NCBI GenBank assembly: GCA_963837515.1 | Contig: CAWINT010000009.1 | Span: 60,897-124,896 of the forward strand | Source of the DNA: RYN-230 sp963837515 | GTDB lineage: Bacteria > Actinomycetota > Actinomycetes > Streptosporangiales > Streptosporangiaceae | Length of the DNA stretch: 64,000 nucleotides | Reading direction: 5' to 3' | In this document: in pieces, positions 9,723 to 19,056 of the stretch | How the letters are laid out: each line of letters starts with the position of its first letter | Numbering within the stretch: the first letter of the stretch is position 1 | Notes under the pieces: generated by a model | What the model saw: the letters and a program-made list of their open reading frames with translations, nothing else | Databases searched by the model: none | Told to the model about the DNA's origin: nothing | Program-made: the position numbers and the translations under genes

Positions 9723-10757
9723 TCAGAACCGGCCGCCGCGGATCCGCCGGCTGCGCTGTGAGGCGCCCTTCTCCCCGTACGGGTAGTCGGGCGTGGGCGG
9801 GGCGCTGGTGTCGTCCAGCAGCCGGGTCTCCTCGGCGCTCAGCGTGACGTCCGCCGCGGCCAGGTTGCCGGCCAGTTGCTCCAGCGTGCGGGCACCGAGG
9901 ATCACGGAGGAGACTGCGGGCCGGGCGGCCACCCAGGCGATCGCCACCTGGGCCGGTGACACCCCCCGGCCCTCGGCCACCTTGCGCACCGCGTCGGTGA
10001 CCTGCCACGTCTGCTCGGCGTCGCCGCGCTGGTTCCAGATCCGCATCCCCTCGTCGGCGTTCTCCACTACCCGGGTTCCCTCGGTCGGCGCCTCCCCGCG
10101 CCGGTACTTGCCGGTCAGCCAGCCGCTGGCCAGCGGCGACCAGGCCAGCATGCCCAGCCCGGCGGCCTGGCAGGCGGGCACGATCTCCCACTCGATCGCC
10201 CGGGCCAGCAGGTTGTACTGCGGCTGCAGCGATACCGGGACAGACAGCCCGCGGAACTCGGCCAGGTCCACCGCCTTCTGCAGCTGCCAGCCGGTGAAGT
10301 TGGACAGCCCGACGTAGCTGATCTTGCCCGCCGCGGTCGCGTCGTCCAGGAACCGCAGCGTCTCCTCCAGCGGCGTCAGCGGATCCCAGCCGTGCACCTG
10401 GTACAGGTCGATGGTCTCCACCTTCAGCCGGCGCAGCGAGGCGTCCAGCGCCATGGACAGGTGCCGCCGGGACAGACCGTGCCCGTTCGGGGTCTCGTCG
10501 GTGGGGAACCGGCCCTTGGTGGCCAGCACCACCACTTCCCGGCGGCCCGGGCGGCCGGCCAGCCAGCGGCCGATGATCTCCTCGGAGCGGCCGTCCGCGT
10601 ACACGTCGGCCGAGTCCACGAGCGTGCCCCCCGCCTCGGTGAACGCGTCGAGTTGAGCGAACGACCCGGCCTCGTCGGTCTCGTTGCCGAAGGTCAGGGT
10701 GCCCAGCGCCAGCGCCGACACGGCGCAGCCGCTGCGCCCGAGCAGGCGGTATTCCAT
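9723..10757 (-). CDS. Aldo/keto reductase
   Basis: The 344-aa TIM-barrel NADPH-dependent reductase has the AKR tetrad. Asp and Tyr lie in DSADVYADG, Lys in LATKGRF and His in YQVHGWDP. The C-terminal cofactor segment VILGARTLEQLAGNLAA is typical of the Tas/YajO-like AKR branch. ATG 10757 is preceded by GGAGG. It is a monocistronic gene facing the transglycosylases; the substrate is unknown. Confidence 0.92.
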   Translation of the reverse strand: MEYRLLGRSGCAVSALALGTLTFGNETDEAGSFAQLDAFTEAGGTLVDSADVYADGRSEEIIGRWLAGRPGRREVVVLATKGRFPTDETPNGHGLSRRHLSMALDASLRRLKVETIDLYQVHGWDPLTPLEETLRFLDDATAAGKISYVGLSNFTGWQLQKAVDLAEFRGLSVPVSLQPQYNLLARAIEWEIVPACQAAGLGMLAWSPLASGWLTGKYRRGEAPTEGTRVVENADEGMRIWNQRGDAEQTWQVTDAVRKVAEGRGVSPAQVAIAWVAARPAVSSVILGARTLEQLAGNLAAADVTLSAEETRLLDDTSAPPTPDYPYGEKGASQRSRRIRGGRF

Positions 10758-10834
10758 TCCGTCCTCCGATCCGTCAGCTTCCCCGCCTAAGTTACCGGCA
10801 CGGTCTTCCGCGGCCTGGCGGCTGTTCAGGGTCG

Positions 10835-10939
10835 CTATCCGGCAGGTGGCTCGCGGGTAGGGCCAACAGGTGGCGGCCGGAGCGCAAGCCGCAGCTCGTC
10901 TGCTGCCGTAACCAGCAGGGCGCGGACGCGGTCGCTCAT
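10835..10939 (-). CDS. Possible 34-aa small protein downstream of the DmpA-type peptidase
   Basis: An ATG at 10939, 14 nt after the peptidase stop and preceded by GGGAG, opens a 34-codon frame starting MSDRVRALLVTAADELRLAL. The first 20 residues could form a helix and the tail is Pro-rich. I recognise no family. It could be noise. Confidence 0.3.
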   Translation of the reverse strand: MSDRVRALLVTAADELRLALRPPPVGPTREPPAG

Positions 10940-10953
10940 GGCGCTCCCGCGCG

Positions 10954-12084
10954 CTACGTGCCCGCGCGGCCAGCGAACACGCTGGCCACCGTCTCCCGGG
11001 GCAGCCCCGGCACCCGGTGGCCGCGGTAGCCCGTCATCTCCTCGCCCGCGCACAGCGCATTGGCCACCGCCTCCTCCACCCCCTGCACCACCGCGGCGCA
11101 GAACGGGTCGATGGCGTCCCACGGGATGAACGTCAGCCGGTTGTACGGCCGCCCGCCGTCCAGCGCGCCGAAGGCGAACTGGTTCGCGGTCGAGCAGGCC
11201 AGGAACAGGTCCCCGGAGGAGTGCGAGCCGGTGGTGCCGGTCCGGGCCAGGCCGAGGGTGACCCGCCGGGCCAGCGCCTTGCACTGCTGCGGCAGCAGCG
11301 GCGCGTCGGTCAGCACCACGGCGATGACCGAGCCCGCACCGGCCGGCCCGCCGCGGTCCGCACCGGCCGGGTCGTCGCCGGCCAGCCGCGCCCCGAGCGG
11401 CACCCCGGCCAGGGTGAACTCGCCCCGCCGGCCGAAATTGGCCTGCACGAACACGCCCACCGTGTAGTCGCTGCCCGCGTGCGGCACCACCCGGGACGCC
11501 GTGCCGCTGCCGCCCTTGAACCCGTAGCAGATCATCCCGGTGCCGCCGCCCACCGACCCCTCGGCCAGCGGGCCGCTGGCCGCGCCGTCCAGCGCCGCGA
11601 CGCAGTCGTCGGCGCTGATGTGCTGGCCGTTGATGTCGTTGAGGTACCCGTCCCACGTCTCGGCGGCTACCGGCAGCACCCAGTCATCGCCGAGTTCCGG
11701 GTAGCGCCGCACCGCCCAGCCGATGATCCCGGCGTGTGCGATGCCGACTGCGTGCGTGCTGGTGATCGCCACCGGCAGGCGCAGCGTGCCAGACTCCTCG
11801 ATCCAGGCCGCCCCGGTCAGCTCGCCGTTGCCGTTCTGCGCGAAGTACCCGGCGGCGACCGGGTCCAGCGCCCCGGCCCGGCCCCGGGGGTGGATGGCGG
11901 TGACCCCGGTGCGCGCCGACCCGCCCGCGATGATCGTCCGGTAGCCGACCTCCACCCCGGTCACATCGGTGATGGCGTTCCACCGGCCCGGTGTCCCGCC
12001 GAAGCCGATGCCCAGCGCGCGGGCCCGCGGCGTCCCGGTGGGAGTGACCAGGTGCGGGTCGTTAGGCGGCGGGGTTTGCGGCAC
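10954..12084 (-). CDS. P1-family (DmpA/BapA-like) aminopeptidase
   Basis: The 376-aa protein has the DmpA N-terminal nucleophile fold. ITDVTGVEVGYRTI lies near the start. The GGGTGMICYGFKGGSGTAS region holds the Gly-Ser bond at which DmpA enzymes self-cleave to expose the catalytic serine. Family members are D-/L-aminopeptidases or beta-peptidyl aminopeptidases. GTG 12084 follows a GGAGG. It is divergent from the MarR operon across 124 nt. Confidence 0.9.
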   Translation of the reverse strand: MPQTPPPNDPHLVTPTGTPRARALGIGFGGTPGRWNAITDVTGVEVGYRTIIAGGSARTGVTAIHPRGRAGALDPVAAGYFAQNGNGELTGAAWIEESGTLRLPVAITSTHAVGIAHAGIIGWAVRRYPELGDDWVLPVAAETWDGYLNDINGQHISADDCVAALDGAASGPLAEGSVGGGTGMICYGFKGGSGTASRVVPHAGSDYTVGVFVQANFGRRGEFTLAGVPLGARLAGDDPAGADRGGPAGAGSVIAVVLTDAPLLPQQCKALARRVTLGLARTGTTGSHSSGDLFLACSTANQFAFGALDGGRPYNRLTFIPWDAIDPFCAAVVQGVEEAVANALCAGEEMTGYRGHRVPGLPRETVASVFAGRAGT

Positions 12085-12088
12085 AGCT

Positions 12089-12136
12089 GGCGGCCTCCTT
12101 CCCGGGGGAACTGGCGGCCTCCTTCCCGGGGGGAAG
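12089..12136. repeat. Two tandem 24-bp repeats in the peptidase leader
   Basis: The unit ggcggcctccttcccggggg is present twice with one difference near its end, so the peptidase leader has a duplicated GGAGG ribosome-site core on the minus strand. The promoter-proximal copy may be a decoy; this is inference. Confidence 0.6.
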
Positions 12137-12172
12137 CAGCCTACCGGGCCGGTTCCTTCGTGGCCTAAAAGT

Positions 12173-12206
12173 TTGACAGCTAAATTCTAGCGGGCTAATA
12201 ATTAGC
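12173..12206 (+). promoter_or_regulatory. marR-exporter promoter with two overlapping palindromic operators
   Basis: A consensus -35 TTGACA (12173-12178) and a -10 TAATAA(T) from 12196 are separated by exactly 17 bp. Two GCTA-N5-TAGC inverted repeats lie over the spacer (12179-12191) and over the -10 (12194-12206, GCTAATAATTAGC), 15 bp apart. Predicted transcription start is at or next to the GTG at 12209, so the mRNA is probably leaderless. The repeats are likely MarR autorepression sites. Confidence 0.75.
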
Positions 12207-12208
12207 TC

Positions 12209-12700
12209 GTGGATGCCCGCGACCTCGGCATGGGAGACCTGTCCGCGCTCGGGCCGGTGCCCGAGTGGCCGGTCTGGCGGCTGTTCCTGGTCACCATCCG
12301 GCAGGCCGGCGGCGTGTGGGGGCGGCTGCTGGAACAGCATGGGGTCAGCCCGGCCGGCTTCTTCCTGCTCCGCATGCTGGCCGGCGAGGACGGGCTGCGG
12401 GCCGGCGAGGTGGCCCGGCGGCTGATGACCACCCCGGCCACGCTGACCACGGTGGTGGACACCCTGGAGCGCAACGGCCAGGTGGAACGGCGCCGGGACC
12501 AAGCCGACCGGCGGGCCGTGCTGCTGCACATCACCGACGCCGGCCGGTCGCTGGTCCAGGTCACCGGGCACGACATTTCCGGCGAGCTGTGGGACCTGTT
12601 CGGGGTGACCGACGAGGCGGACGAGCCCGCGGTGCGCCGGTACCTGCTCAGCCTGATCGAGCGCTTCGACGCCTACCTCAGGAAAGAGGAGCGGGAATGA
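12209..12700 (+). CDS. MarR-family transcriptional regulator
   Basis: The 163-aa winged-helix protein has MarR-type recognition and wing regions (RLMTTPATLTTVVDTLERNGQVERRRDQADRRAVLLHITDAG, about residues 70-112, quoted only to locate it). MarR proteins repress adjacent transporter genes and release DNA on binding small aromatic ligands. GTG 12209 sits directly after the operator. ATG 12230 in the same frame is an alternative, but neither has a ribosome site. The stop overlaps the ABC gene as ATGA. Confidence 0.9.
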   Translation: MDARDLGMGDLSALGPVPEWPVWRLFLVTIRQAGGVWGRLLEQHGVSPAGFFLLRMLAGEDGLRAGEVARRLMTTPATLTTVVDTLERNGQVERRRDQADRRAVLLHITDAGRSLVQVTGHDISGELWDLFGVTDEADEPAVRRYLLSLIERFDAYLRKEERE

Positions 12701-13680
12701 CCTCGCCGTTAAGCCCTGCGCCTGCTCCCGCGGGAGCCGCGGTGCGCACCGCGGGCCTGGCCAAGACCTACACCGGCCCGCGCGGGGAGGTGCCGGCCGT
12801 CCGCGGCATCGACCTGGCGGTCGGCTACGGCGAGATCTTCGGCCTGCTCGGGCCGAACGGGGCGGGCAAGTCCACCACGATCGGCATGCTGACCACGCTG
12901 GTCGTGCCCACCGCGGGCCGGGCCGAGGTCTGCGGGCTGGACGTGACCCGCCATCCGGTTGAGGTGAAACGCCGCATCGGCATGGTGTCGCAGAACAACA
13001 CCGCCGACACCGACCTGAGCGTCGCGGAGAACCTGGAATTCCGCGGCCGGTACTTCGGGATGAGCGCCACGGCCGCCCGCCGCCGCGGCGCCGAGCTGCT
13101 GGCCGGCTTCGGCCTGACCGAGCGGCGCGCGGCCAATCCGTTCGAGCTGTCCGGCGGGCAGGCCAAGCGGCTGATGATCTGCCGGGCGCTGGTGCACCGG
13201 CCGGCCGTGCTGTTCCTGGACGAGCCGACCGCCGGGCTGGACCCGCAGACCCGGGTCAACCTGTGGGACATGCTCCGCGGCCTGCGCGCCGAAGGCCAGA
13301 CCATCGTGCTCACCACGCATTACATGGAAGAGGCCGAGGAGATGTGCGACCGGGTCGCCGTGATCGACCACGGCGCGGTGCTGGCCAGCGGCACGGTCCC
13401 GGAGCTCAGGACGTCGGCGGGTGCCGACACGGTGATCACCGTGACCTACGACGGGGACGCCCCGCCCGGCCTGGACACGCTGCGCGGCCGCCCTGGGATC
13501 AGCAAGGTCGAGGTCACCGGCGGCCAGGTACGGGTCTTCACCCGGGAGCCGCAGGGACTGCTCGGCGAGCTGGTCAGCACCGGCACCTCGGCCGGGCGCG
13601 GGATCACCGACGCGGCCCAGCTGCCGCCCAGCCTGGAGAGCGCGTTCCTCACCCTGACCGGACGGGAGTACCGCGAATGA
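12697..13680 (+). CDS. ABC exporter ATP-binding protein (DrrA-like)
   Basis: The 327-aa protein has a full ABC domain: Walker A GPNGAGKST, signature LSGGQAKRL, Walker B VLFLDEPTAGLD, the H-loop in LTTHYMEEAEEM, and a C-terminal extension typical of DrrA-type drug exporters. With the next gene it should form an ABC-2 transporter for a drug or lipid-like compound, under MarR control. ATG 12697 has a GGAAAGAGGAG ribosome site and overlaps marR by 4 nt. Confidence 0.93.
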   Translation: MTSPLSPAPAPAGAAVRTAGLAKTYTGPRGEVPAVRGIDLAVGYGEIFGLLGPNGAGKSTTIGMLTTLVVPTAGRAEVCGLDVTRHPVEVKRRIGMVSQNNTADTDLSVAENLEFRGRYFGMSATAARRRGAELLAGFGLTERRAANPFELSGGQAKRLMICRALVHRPAVLFLDEPTAGLDPQTRVNLWDMLRGLRAEGQTIVLTTHYMEEAEEMCDRVAVIDHGAVLASGTVPELRTSAGADTVITVTYDGDAPPGLDTLRGRPGISKVEVTGGQVRVFTREPQGLLGELVSTGTSAGRGITDAAQLPPSLESAFLTLTGREYRE

Positions 13681-14552
13681 GCACCCGAGCTGCCGCCCCC
13701 GCGAATCCCGCGGGCGCCGCCCCGGCCACCACGCCCGGGATCCGGCCGACCGTTACCCGGACCTTCGCCGCGATGATGGCCCGGGAGATCCGGGTGATGC
13801 GCAAGAACTTCCTGGCCACCTTCGTCCGGGTGCTCATCCAGCCGCTGCTGTTCGTCTTCGTCTTCGCCTACGTGCTGCCGAAGATCGGCACCGGGTTCGG
13901 CGCGGGCGCCGCCGGTTCCGGCGGGCCGACGTTCGCCACCATCCTCGTGCCGGGCCTGGTGGCCTCGTCGATCATCATGCAGGGCATGATGGCCGTCATC
14001 TTCCCGCTGATGATGGAGCTGTCCTGGCAGCGGTCCATCACCGACCGGGCGCTGGCCCCGCTGCCGATCCCGCTGCTGGCCGTGGAGAAGATCGCCGCCG
14101 CCGGGCTGCAGGCGCTGATCGGCGGGCTGCTGGTGTTCCCGGCCGTGCTGCTGATCCACGCCAGCGGCGCGCAGCCCAGTGTGCACGTCGCCAACTGGCC
14201 GATGTTCCTGCTGGTCCTGGTGGCCACCGCGCTGCTGGCCGCCTCGGGTGGGCTGCTGCTCGGCACGATCATCGACCCGCAGCAGATCCAGGTCCTGTTC
14301 GCCCTGGTGCTGCTGCCGATGACGATGCTCGGCTGCGTCTACTACCCCTGGTCGGCGCTGCACGCCATCCGCTGGCTGCAGATCGCCGTGCTGTTCAACC
14401 CGATGGTGTACGCCAGCGAGGGGCTGCGTGCCTCGCTGACGCCCCAGGTGGGCTACATGCCGCCGTGGGCGTTCCTGTCCGTGCTGGTCGGCGGGACGGC
14501 CGTGCTGACGTGGCTGGCCCTGCGGAAGTTCACCGCCCGCGTGCTGACCTGA
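13677..14552 (+). CDS. ABC-2 type exporter permease (DrrB-like)
   Basis: The 291-aa membrane protein has about six hydrophobic segments and the ABC-2 landmark VPGLVASSIIMQGMM-like region, with a later LPMTMLGCVYYPW segment. It pairs with the preceding ATPase through a 4-nt ATGA overlap. Ser/Ala/Pro-rich residues 1-30 are cytoplasmic. Substrate unknown; MarR linkage suggests multidrug or antibiotic export. Confidence 0.9.
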   Translation: MSTRAAAPANPAGAAPATTPGIRPTVTRTFAAMMAREIRVMRKNFLATFVRVLIQPLLFVFVFAYVLPKIGTGFGAGAAGSGGPTFATILVPGLVASSIIMQGMMAVIFPLMMELSWQRSITDRALAPLPIPLLAVEKIAAAGLQALIGGLLVFPAVLLIHASGAQPSVHVANWPMFLLVLVATALLAASGGLLLGTIIDPQQIQVLFALVLLPMTMLGCVYYPWSALHAIRWLQIAVLFNPMVYASEGLRASLTPQVGYMPPWAFLSVLVGGTAVLTWLALRKFTARVLT

Positions 14553-14590
14553 GCGCGGCCCGCTGGCCGGTGCGTACCCGGGGCGGAGCG

Positions 14591-15472
14591 TTACCCGGAG
14601 CGGATCTCGTCGTCCGGGTCGAGGAAATCGGCGCGGAACTCGTCGAGCCAGTCCTCGACCGGGCGGGGGTCCTGGCCGGTGAGGTCGCGGACGGCCGGGG
14701 TGACCGTGTCGGTGCCGCCGTCACGGATCCAGCGCTGCAGTTCCAGCATCCCGTCGGCCGCCCAGGCCGTCAGGCCGGCCGCGAGCAGGTCCTCGCGGGC
14801 CCGCTCCGGCGCCACGTCGCGGAACCGCACGTCCCGGGCGAACACGGCCGAGATCCGGCGCGCCACGTCGGCGTAGCTGAGCGCCTCCGGCCCGGTCAGC
14901 ACGTACGTGGCGGGCTCCAGCCGGTCCCCGGCCAGCAGCCGGGCGGCGGCCGCGGCGACGTCACTGGCCGCGACGAACGCGGCCCGGCCCGGCCCCGTCG
15001 CGGCGCGCAGCAGGCCATCCCGGCGCATGCTGCGCGCGGACAGCAGCAGGTTCTCGCAGAACGGCGCGGCCGCCAGGTAGCTGGCGGGCAGGCCGGATGC
15101 CTCCAGGTGCACCGCCACCTCCCGGTGGCTGCGCATGAACCGCACCTCGCAGTCCGGTTCCTCGAACCCGTCGCAGGCCACCTTGACCACGTGCGGCCGG
15201 TGCCCGGCCGCCAGCAGCGCGTCGATGAACCCGATCTCCAGCTCGGCCTGCGCCACGCCGGACGGGCTGAGCAGGAACACCCGGTCGAAGCCGGCCAGCA
15301 CGTCAGCCGGCGGCGGCTCGTCGATAGCCGCCACCACGTGCTTGAACGAGCCGGGCAGCCCGGCCGCCGCCGCCTCCACCCGGACCATGACGGTCGCGTC
15401 CGCGCCCGCGTCGCGCAGCGCCTCCAGTAGGCGGTAACCCACCCGCCCGGTCCCTCCGGTCACGAGGATCAC
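14591..15472 (-). CDS. NmrA-like NAD(P)-binding epimerase/quinone-reductase-type protein
   Basis: The 293-aa Rossmann protein begins with the dinucleotide motif VTGGTGRVG. It has the atypical-SDR pattern of NmrA/QorB proteins, with no YxxxK catalytic pair obvious. Such proteins sense NADP or reduce quinones. The GTG start gives MILVTGG. It stands alone, convergent with the ABC permease. Confidence 0.85.
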   Translation of the reverse strand: MILVTGGTGRVGYRLLEALRDAGADATVMVRVEAAAAGLPGSFKHVVAAIDEPPPADVLAGFDRVFLLSPSGVAQAELEIGFIDALLAAGHRPHVVKVACDGFEEPDCEVRFMRSHREVAVHLEASGLPASYLAAAPFCENLLLSARSMRRDGLLRAATGPGRAAFVAASDVAAAAARLLAGDRLEPATYVLTGPEALSYADVARRISAVFARDVRFRDVAPERAREDLLAAGLTAWAADGMLELQRWIRDGGTDTVTPAVRDLTGQDPRPVEDWLDEFRADFLDPDDEIRSG

Positions 15473-15612
15473 GCGTCGCCTCCGGTCGCTCGTCGCCCCA
15501 TCCGTGCCAGCAACACTCTTATGGCCAGATTACGGGGAGCCGGACCGCTACGAGCTTCCAGGGCGGGGACGTACGGTGGTGGCGTGCGAGTAGCAGCAAC
15601 GCGGCGCCGCCG

Positions 15613-16834
15613 GTGAGCTTGGGCTTCCTGGCCCCGCTGGCCCGGGGCGCTTGGCGGCGGTGGACGGTCGTGCTGGCCGGGGCCCTGCTGCTCGGCTGCG
15701 TCCCGGCCGTGCTGGCGGCGATCCCGGTGCCTGCCTCGACGGTCGGCGCGGCGGCCCTGCGGGCCCGGATCCTCGCCTCGGGCAGCGTGCCGTACGAGGC
15801 GTACGCGGAGACCGTGGCCAACTTCGGCCTGCCCCAGCTGCCCGACGTCGGGGACGTCAGCACCCTGCTGGACGGCACCACCGACCAGTACGTGTGGTAC
15901 CGCTCGCCCGCCTACTGGCGGGCCGAGGAGGTCACCTCGGCCGGGCAGAACGCCGCGTTCGCGGCCGGGGAGAGCGACGCCTACACCGACGGCGGGGTCA
16001 CCTACCTGTGGTCCTACGGCCGCAACGTGCTGACCCAGGTGCTCGGCGCGCAGCCGGTGCGGCTGCCGCGGGCCCCCGACCTGCTGCCCCCGGCGCTGGC
16101 GCTGCGGCTGCTGCACATCGCGGGCCGGGACGCCCGCTTCACCCGGCTGCCCACCCGGCGGATCGCCGGGTTGGCCGCGGCTGGCCTGCGCGTCGTCCCC
16201 GCCGATGCCTCGACCACGATCGCGTCCGTCGAGATCTGGGCCGACCCCCGCACCGGGCTGCCAGCCGAGGTCCAGCTCACCGCGCGCGGTGCCGCGCACC
16301 CCGCGCTGACCAGCACCTTCCTGGAGCTGAGCGAGCGACGCCCGACGCTGGACCAGGTGACGCCGCACCCGGCCGCGCAGCTCGGCATCGCCACCGCCAA
16401 GCTGCCCGACGTCAACAACGTGCTCAACGAGGACGCGGATGGGGACGGCGACCACACACCGTTCCCGGCCCGGCTGCGCCGGCCAGGGATACGTGCCGTT
16501 GCCGGGCAGCCCGCCCGGGGTCGCCATCTACGGCGCGGGCCTGTCCCGCTTCGTGCTGCTCCCGCTGCCCCGCGGTACCGGCTCGTCCGCCTACAACGCG
16601 GCCGTCAGCGCTGGGGCGCAGCTGGTGACGCTGGGCGACCAGGCCACCTCCGGCCCGGGCGGGGCGACCACCGGCGCGGTGATCCGAACGCCGCTGCTGT
16701 CCGTTCTGCTGGTGACGGCCGGGTTCCGCCACGCCACGTTCGCGTTCGCCGGGGCGGTCAGCCCGCCGCTGCTGGAGAACGCGGCCAACGATTTCATCAG
16801 CGACCTCGCGTCCAGGTCCAGGAGGCCCCGATGA
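15613..16834 (+). pseudogene. Secreted LolA/RseB-like protein, apparently frameshifted
   Basis: The N-terminal part in one frame (15613 to about 16440) has a hydrophobic anchor (about residues 15-38) and a beta-rich region like LolA/MucB-type lipid-binding proteins. The rest (GYVPLPGSPPGVAIYG to the stop at 16834) continues in the +1 frame. Removing one base from the GGGG run at 16441-16444 joins the two into a ~406-aa product. The stop overlaps the ABC ATPase start as ATGA, so the intact form would be operonic with the exporter. A sequencing error, a true mutation or slippage are all possible. Confidence 0.6.
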
Positions 16835-17799
16835 TCCTCACCGAGGGCCTCACCAAGCGGTACGGCCGGCTGCTGGTCGTGGACCGGGTCAACCTGGAGG
16901 TGCGGGAAGGCGACCGGTACGGCTTCCTCGGGCCGAACGGCTCCGGGAAGACCACCGTGATCCGGATGCTGCTCGGCCTGGTCTACGCCACCAGCGGCAC
17001 CATCAGCCTGCTCGGCCGCCCAGTACCCAAACACGTCGCCGAGGTGCTGCCCCAGGTCGGCGCGCTGGTCGAAGGGCCGTCCTCGTACGGGCACCTGTCC
17101 GGGCGGGCCAACCTGGCACTGATCGACGCGTCCGGCCGGCCCGGTGGCGGCGGCCGGCCGGGCGGCCGCCGGACCCGGCGCCGCCGCGTCGAGGACACGC
17201 TGGAGCGCGTCGGCCTCGGCGGCATCGACAACCGCCCGGTCAAGCGGTACTCGCTGGGCATGCGGCAGCGGCTGGGCCTGGCCGCGGCGCTGCTGCGCAC
17301 CCCGAAGCTGCTCATCCTGGACGAGCCGACCAACGGCCTGGACCCGCAGGGCATCCGGGAGATCCGTGATCTGCTGTGCGAGCTGAACGCGGCCGGGACC
17401 ACCGTGTTCCTGTCCAGCCACCAGCTGTCCGAGGTGGAGCAACTGTGCACCCGGGTGGGCATCGTCAACGCCGGCCGGCTGGTCCGCCAGGACGACCTGA
17501 ACACGCTCCGCGCGCCGACCGGCCGCTCGGTGGTGCGCACGCCCGACGCCGGGCGGGCGCTGGAACTGCTCGACGGGCGGGTCGAGCAGCGCGACGCGGA
17601 GCGGCTCCTGGTGGCCGGCGCCGATACCGCCGCACTCAACGCCCAGCTCGTGGCCGGTGGGGTCCGGGTCACCGAGATCGTCCCGGAGCGCCGGTCACTG
17701 GAGGATGTCGTGCTGTCGGTCACCGGAACAGGCTCGGACCGCATCGACAAGACGCCGGACCGGGCGGCCGGGGACGAGGCTCCGGGGCAGCGGCCGTGA
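16831..17799 (+). CDS. ABC transporter ATP-binding protein
   Basis: The 322-aa ABC protein has Walker A GPNGSGKTT, signature YSLGMRQRL, Walker B LLILDEPTNGLD and H-loop FLSSHQLSEVEQL. A Gly/Arg-rich insertion (about residues 100-122) lies before the signature. It resembles bacitracin/lantibiotic-type exporter ATPases. Starts at ATG 16831 in an ATGA overlap and overlaps the permease gene by GTGA. Confidence 0.92.
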   Translation: MILTEGLTKRYGRLLVVDRVNLEVREGDRYGFLGPNGSGKTTVIRMLLGLVYATSGTISLLGRPVPKHVAEVLPQVGALVEGPSSYGHLSGRANLALIDASGRPGGGGRPGGRRTRRRRVEDTLERVGLGGIDNRPVKRYSLGMRQRLGLAAALLRTPKLLILDEPTNGLDPQGIREIRDLLCELNAAGTTVFLSSHQLSEVEQLCTRVGIVNAGRLVRQDDLNTLRAPTGRSVVRTPDAGRALELLDGRVEQRDAERLLVAGADTAALNAQLVAGGVRVTEIVPERRSLEDVVLSVTGTGSDRIDKTPDRAAGDEAPGQRP

Positions 17800-18653
17800 T
17801 CCGGGTGGAACTGGTCAAGCTGGCCCGCCGCCCGCGCAGCTGGGTGAGCATCGCGCTGCTGTGTGCGCTGCCGGTGCTGGTCGCCGTGTTCGTCGCGGTC
17901 ACCCACATCGCGCCGCCGCCCGGCCAGGGACCGGCCCTGCTGTCGGCCGTGCTGTCCAGCGGGCAGCTGTACCCGGCCGCGGCGCTGGCCATCGTGCTGC
18001 CGATCTTCCTGCCGGTCGCGGTGGCCGTGGTGGCCGGGGACTCGATCGCCGGGGAGGCGGGCGCCGGGACGCTGCGCTACCTGCTGGCCCGCCCGGTCGG
18101 CCGGACGCGGCTGCTGGTGGCCAAGCTCGTCACGCTGGTGGTGTACACCCTCGGCGCGGTGGTGCTGGTGGTGGTGACCGGTTACATCGCCGGGGTGGCG
18201 CTGTTCGGCGCGCAGCCGGTCGCCGCCACGGCGGGCGGCCCGACCACCTCCAACATCACCGGCGCCACCGCCGCCACCACACTGTCCGGCACCCCGATGA
18301 CCCCGGCCGACATCGCGGTGCGCACGCTCGGCGCGGTGTCCTTCATCGCCGTGTCCATGCTCGGCGTGGCCGCCATCGCGCTGTTCCTGTCCACCGTTAC
18401 CGACTCCCCGCTGGCGGCCGCGCTGGGGGCGCTGGCCGCGCTGATCACCAGCGAGGTACTGGTTACGCTGAACGCGGCCTCGGCCGTCAACCCGTACCTG
18501 CCGACCCGGTACTGGCTGGCCTGGATCGATTTCTTCCGTGACCCGATCGTCTGGCGCAACATCGAGCGGGGCTACGCGGTCCAGGCCGTCTACGTCGTGG
18601 TGTTCCTCGGCGCGGCGTGGGCGCACTTTGCCACCAAGGACATCACCAGTTAG
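17796..18653 (+). CDS. ABC-2 family transporter permease
   Basis: The 285-aa protein has about six membrane segments and the GDSIAGEAGAGTLRYLLARPVGRTRLLVAK pattern (quoted to locate residues about 80-109) typical of ABC-2 permeases that partner ATPases like the preceding one. GTG 17796 overlaps the ATPase stop. Its substrate is unknown; the frameshifted secreted protein upstream may be a binding or chaperone partner. Confidence 0.88.
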   Translation: MIRVELVKLARRPRSWVSIALLCALPVLVAVFVAVTHIAPPPGQGPALLSAVLSSGQLYPAAALAIVLPIFLPVAVAVVAGDSIAGEAGAGTLRYLLARPVGRTRLLVAKLVTLVVYTLGAVVLVVVTGYIAGVALFGAQPVAATAGGPTTSNITGATAATTLSGTPMTPADIAVRTLGAVSFIAVSMLGVAAIALFLSTVTDSPLAAALGALAALITSEVLVTLNAASAVNPYLPTRYWLAWIDFFRDPIVWRNIERGYAVQAVYVVVFLGAAWAHFATKDITS

Positions 18654-18693
18654 TGACTTCGGCGGTCAGCTGCACCCGTTAGCCTCGCGGTTC

Positions 18694-19056
18694 ATGGCCG
18701 ACAACGTCTGCACCGGGAACGCGGCCGTGGACACGGCGGAGCAGCGCGGCTGGCTGCTGGGGCACTTCCGGCCGCCCGGCGACGCCCGGCACAGCACCGA
18801 CGTCGAGGTCAAGTGGGCTATTCACCCGCCCGGGGACCAGCGCCCCGAGTGGGTCGCCGGCGAGCGCCGGTCCACCCTGCTGCTCCTGGTCAGCGGGCGG
18901 TTCCGGGTGGACCTGCCGGACCGCAGCGTGCTGCTGGCCCGGCAGGGCGACTACGTGGTGTTCCACGGGGTGAGCCACTCCTGGTACGCGGAGCAGGCCT
19001 CCGTGGTGATCGCGGTCCGCTGGCCCTCGCTGCCCGGCTACGCCAGGCCGGCCTGA
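18694..19056 (+). CDS. Small cupin-domain protein
   Basis: The 120-aa protein fits one beta-barrel cupin: LLLLVSGRFRVDLPD, then LLARQGDYVVFHGVSHSWYAE, with the paired histidines of a cupin motif 2 region. Only part of the usual metal-binding set is present. Single cupins of this size bind small ligands or metals. Monocistronic; ends in a GC-rich repeat tract. Confidence 0.7.
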   Translation: MADNVCTGNAAVDTAEQRGWLLGHFRPPGDARHSTDVEVKWAIHPPGDQRPEWVAGERRSTLLLLVSGRFRVDLPDRSVLLARQGDYVVFHGVSHSWYAEQASVVIAVRWPSLPGYARPA

